From Promethearchaeota archaeon (GTDB taxonomy: Archaea > Asgardarchaeota > Lokiarchaeia > Sigyniarchaeales > SOKP01), in NCBI GenBank assembly GCA_011364925.1, contig RDOA01000015.1, positions 1 to 64,000 on the forward strand: a stretch of DNA of 64,000 nt, in the 5' to 3' direction. The translations under genes were made by a program, and so were the position numbers. The notes beneath the pieces were generated by a model. The model searched no databases, was not told the DNA's origin, and saw only the letters and a program-made list of their open reading frames with translations. This document shows, one piece after another, positions 62,866 through 64,000 of this stretch. The number at the start of each line of letters is the position of its first letter. The first letter of the stretch is position 1.

Positions 62866-64000
62866 CTAATATCTACTAAGGAGATCGTGAGGTCTACTTT
62901 CACGCTGCCCAACATAAGAGACAATTCCAACTTTTGCCTTCTTCATCTCATCTATACATTTTGCTCCAGCATATATCATACCATTTAAAAGACCTTCCTT
63001 TAAGGAGAGCATCACTCCTTCCATATCACCGACAAAAGGGACATAATCGCTAACACCCTCTGGTAGCATCTTTGAACTTTCAGTGTATCGATCCGAAACA
63101 TATCCAGAGGTCCTCGCTTCTTTAGATCCCATGCCCCTATATATCTTTACTTTTCTACCTTGTATAGTGTCAACATAACCTGGACTTTCTGTTGATCCGG
63201 CAAAGAAATGACCGCTCATAATTAAATCTGCACCAGCAGTAAAGGCTTTAGGTAAATCTCCCGGATTTTTAAATCCGCCATCCGCAATCAAACTAATCTT
63301 GGAATTGTAATCTATTATTGCATCTGCCACTTGAGCTGTCGCAAAGAGAGTAGGAGCACCTACTCCAGTCTGAATGGATGTAGTGCAGATTGATCCCGAA
63401 CCCATTCCAACTTTTATACCAATAAATTTCTCCTTATCAAAATCACCTTTTGAGATAAGGTACTCAGCCGCTTCATAAGTTCCGATATTGCCTAATACAA
63501 AATCAGAATCTAGAAAATCCATAAGTTTTTTAGTACCTTTTATATCAGACACTTTATAAAAGTCTGCTACATCAATAAAGAAGATGTCTACATAATTTTC
63601 GATTTCTTTTAATAATTTTTGGGCGTGTGACGATTCAGGAAATTTTGGAGAAATCGCAAGAGCGCATATCAAATGTCCTTCACTATCCATGGATGCTAAA
63701 GGGAACTCTGGAGCTAAATCTTTTTTAGTAATTAATCCTTTTAAATATCCTTCCTTATCTATAATTGGGAGCTTTTCCTTTCTGGATTCAAAAAGAACAT
63801 CTAACGCTTTTTCTCTGGAAGCTCCAGGTTCGATAGATATGACTTTTTTTGTCATAAAATTCCTTACTTTACCATTATTGATATCATTTTCTGAGAAAGG
63901 GATGTCTCGTTTAGTGAAAATTCCACATACTTTATTTTCATCATTGACAACAACGATGCCGCTAATATTGTAGTTTTCCATCATATATTTTGCTTTTGAA
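62866..64000 (-). CDS. IMP dehydrogenase-type protein (partial, 5' end outside window)
   Basis: The frame runs from the right edge (first visible residues SKAKYMMENYNISGI), so only the last 378 residues are seen; the ATG at 63984 lies inside the first CBS domain. Two CBS repeats (residues 1-95) are followed by a TIM barrel: DIFFIDVADFY, GMGSGSICTTSIQTGVGAPT with the catalytic cysteine, ISLIADGGFKNPGDLPKAF, YRGMGSKEA. SDRYTE is the flap Arg-Tyr used in IMP hydrolysis. Thus IMPDH is favoured over GMP reductase, although CTTSIQTGVG shows some GMPR likeness. It makes XMP from IMP, the product of PurH located 151 bases downstream. Confidence 0.85.
   Translation of the reverse strand, partial: SKAKYMMENYNISGIVVVNDENKVCGIFTKRDIPFSENDINNGKVRNFMTKKVISIEPGASREKALDVLFESRKEKLPIIDKEGYLKGLITKKDLAPEFPLASMDSEGHLICALAISPKFPESSHAQKLLKEIENYVDIFFIDVADFYKVSDIKGTKKLMDFLDSDFVLGNIGTYEAAEYLISKGDFDKEKFIGIKVGMGSGSICTTSIQTGVGAPTLFATAQVADAIIDYNSKISLIADGGFKNPGDLPKAFTAGADLIMSGHFFAGSTESPGYVDTIQGRKVKIYRGMGSKEARTSGYVSDRYTESSKMLPEGVSDYVPFVGDMEGVMLSLKEGLLNGMIYAGAKCIDEMKKAKVGIVSYVGQRESRPHDLLSRY

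Noticed and set aside
1-64000. CRISPR arrays, insertion sequences, phage integrase or attachment sites
   Set aside because: No regularly spaced direct repeats, transposase DDE motifs, integrase boxes or tRNA-flanking duplications were seen by eye.

Overview
The window looks like a chromosomal segment of an Asgard archaeon, most likely Promethearchaeota (Lokiarchaeia-like). The evidence is archaeal information-processing genes (LSm next to ribosomal protein L37e, tRNA-splicing endonuclease, PINc/KH ATPase, Ski2-like helicase), low G+C, and several eukaryote-signature protein families. These are an actin-related protein, a ubiquitin-like protein ending in Gly-Gly, a roadblock protein, two longin-like proteins around a DRG-type GTPase, a SIRT6/7-like sirtuin, and an intracellular leucine-rich-repeat protein. 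No rRNA, tRNA, CRISPR array, transposase or complete mobile element was recognised by eye.

Layout. 1-1862: two 2-hydroxyacyl-CoA dehydratase subunits, one cut by the window edge. 1981-3717: LSm, L37e, then a roadblock gene overlapping an E1-like adenylyltransferase gene that apparently starts at ATT. 3776-9530: a membrane protein, a gamma-carbonic-anhydrase-like protein, a membrane-anchored Nudix protein, NadA and an acyl-CoA synthetase. 9671-15736: LRR protein, winged-helix regulator, ubiquitin-like protein, DUF362 ferredoxin protein, enoyl-CoA hydratase and a compositionally foreign cupin. 15800-21917: secreted penicillin-acylase-type hydrolase, a tandem flavodoxin-like protein, a hydrogenase-maturation-type protease and an SDR. 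22017-24297: EndA and PINc-KH-ATPase in one operon. 24330-31808: ACT protein, CoA transferase-GNAT fusion, sirtuin, PHP phosphoesterase, APC permease and a long coiled-coil membrane protein. 32225-43859: an amidohydrolase-like/YjbQ fusion, metallophosphoesterase, PfkB kinase, nitronate monooxygenase, small zinc protein, flavin reductase, ECF S component, PAS histidine kinase and a GH20-like protein. 44091-50958: a J-less DnaJ-type zinc protein, the Ski2-like helicase, and the longin/DRG-GTPase/longin cluster. 51060-64000: FolD, an exported alpha/alpha-toroid protein, the actin-related protein with zinc ribbons, a ModE-type regulator, an MBL hydrolase, a PH-like membrane protein, a HAD phosphatase, a 911-residue winged-helix protein, PurH and an IMP-dehydrogenase-type enzyme.

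Gene organisation is compact, with many convergent pairs separated by fewer than 50 bases. Translation signals vary. Some genes have GAGGTG or GGAGGT. Several have only GTGAT, the other half of the same anti-Shine-Dalgarno complement, and in four genes that GTG would be mistaken for the start codon. Metabolically the genes suggest acyl-CoA turnover (acyl-CoA synthetase, enoyl-CoA hydratase, 2-hydroxyacyl-CoA dehydratase, CoA transferase), folate and purine synthesis and NAD synthesis.

The most interesting candidates for undescribed biology are four. First is the cluster of a divergent DRG-like GTPase with two longin-domain proteins. Second is the actin-related protein split by two zinc ribbons. 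Third is the ubiquitin-like protein together with a cysteine-lacking E1-like enzyme in a roadblock operon. Fourth is a set of unusual fusions. All homology statements come from reading motifs, not from database searches.
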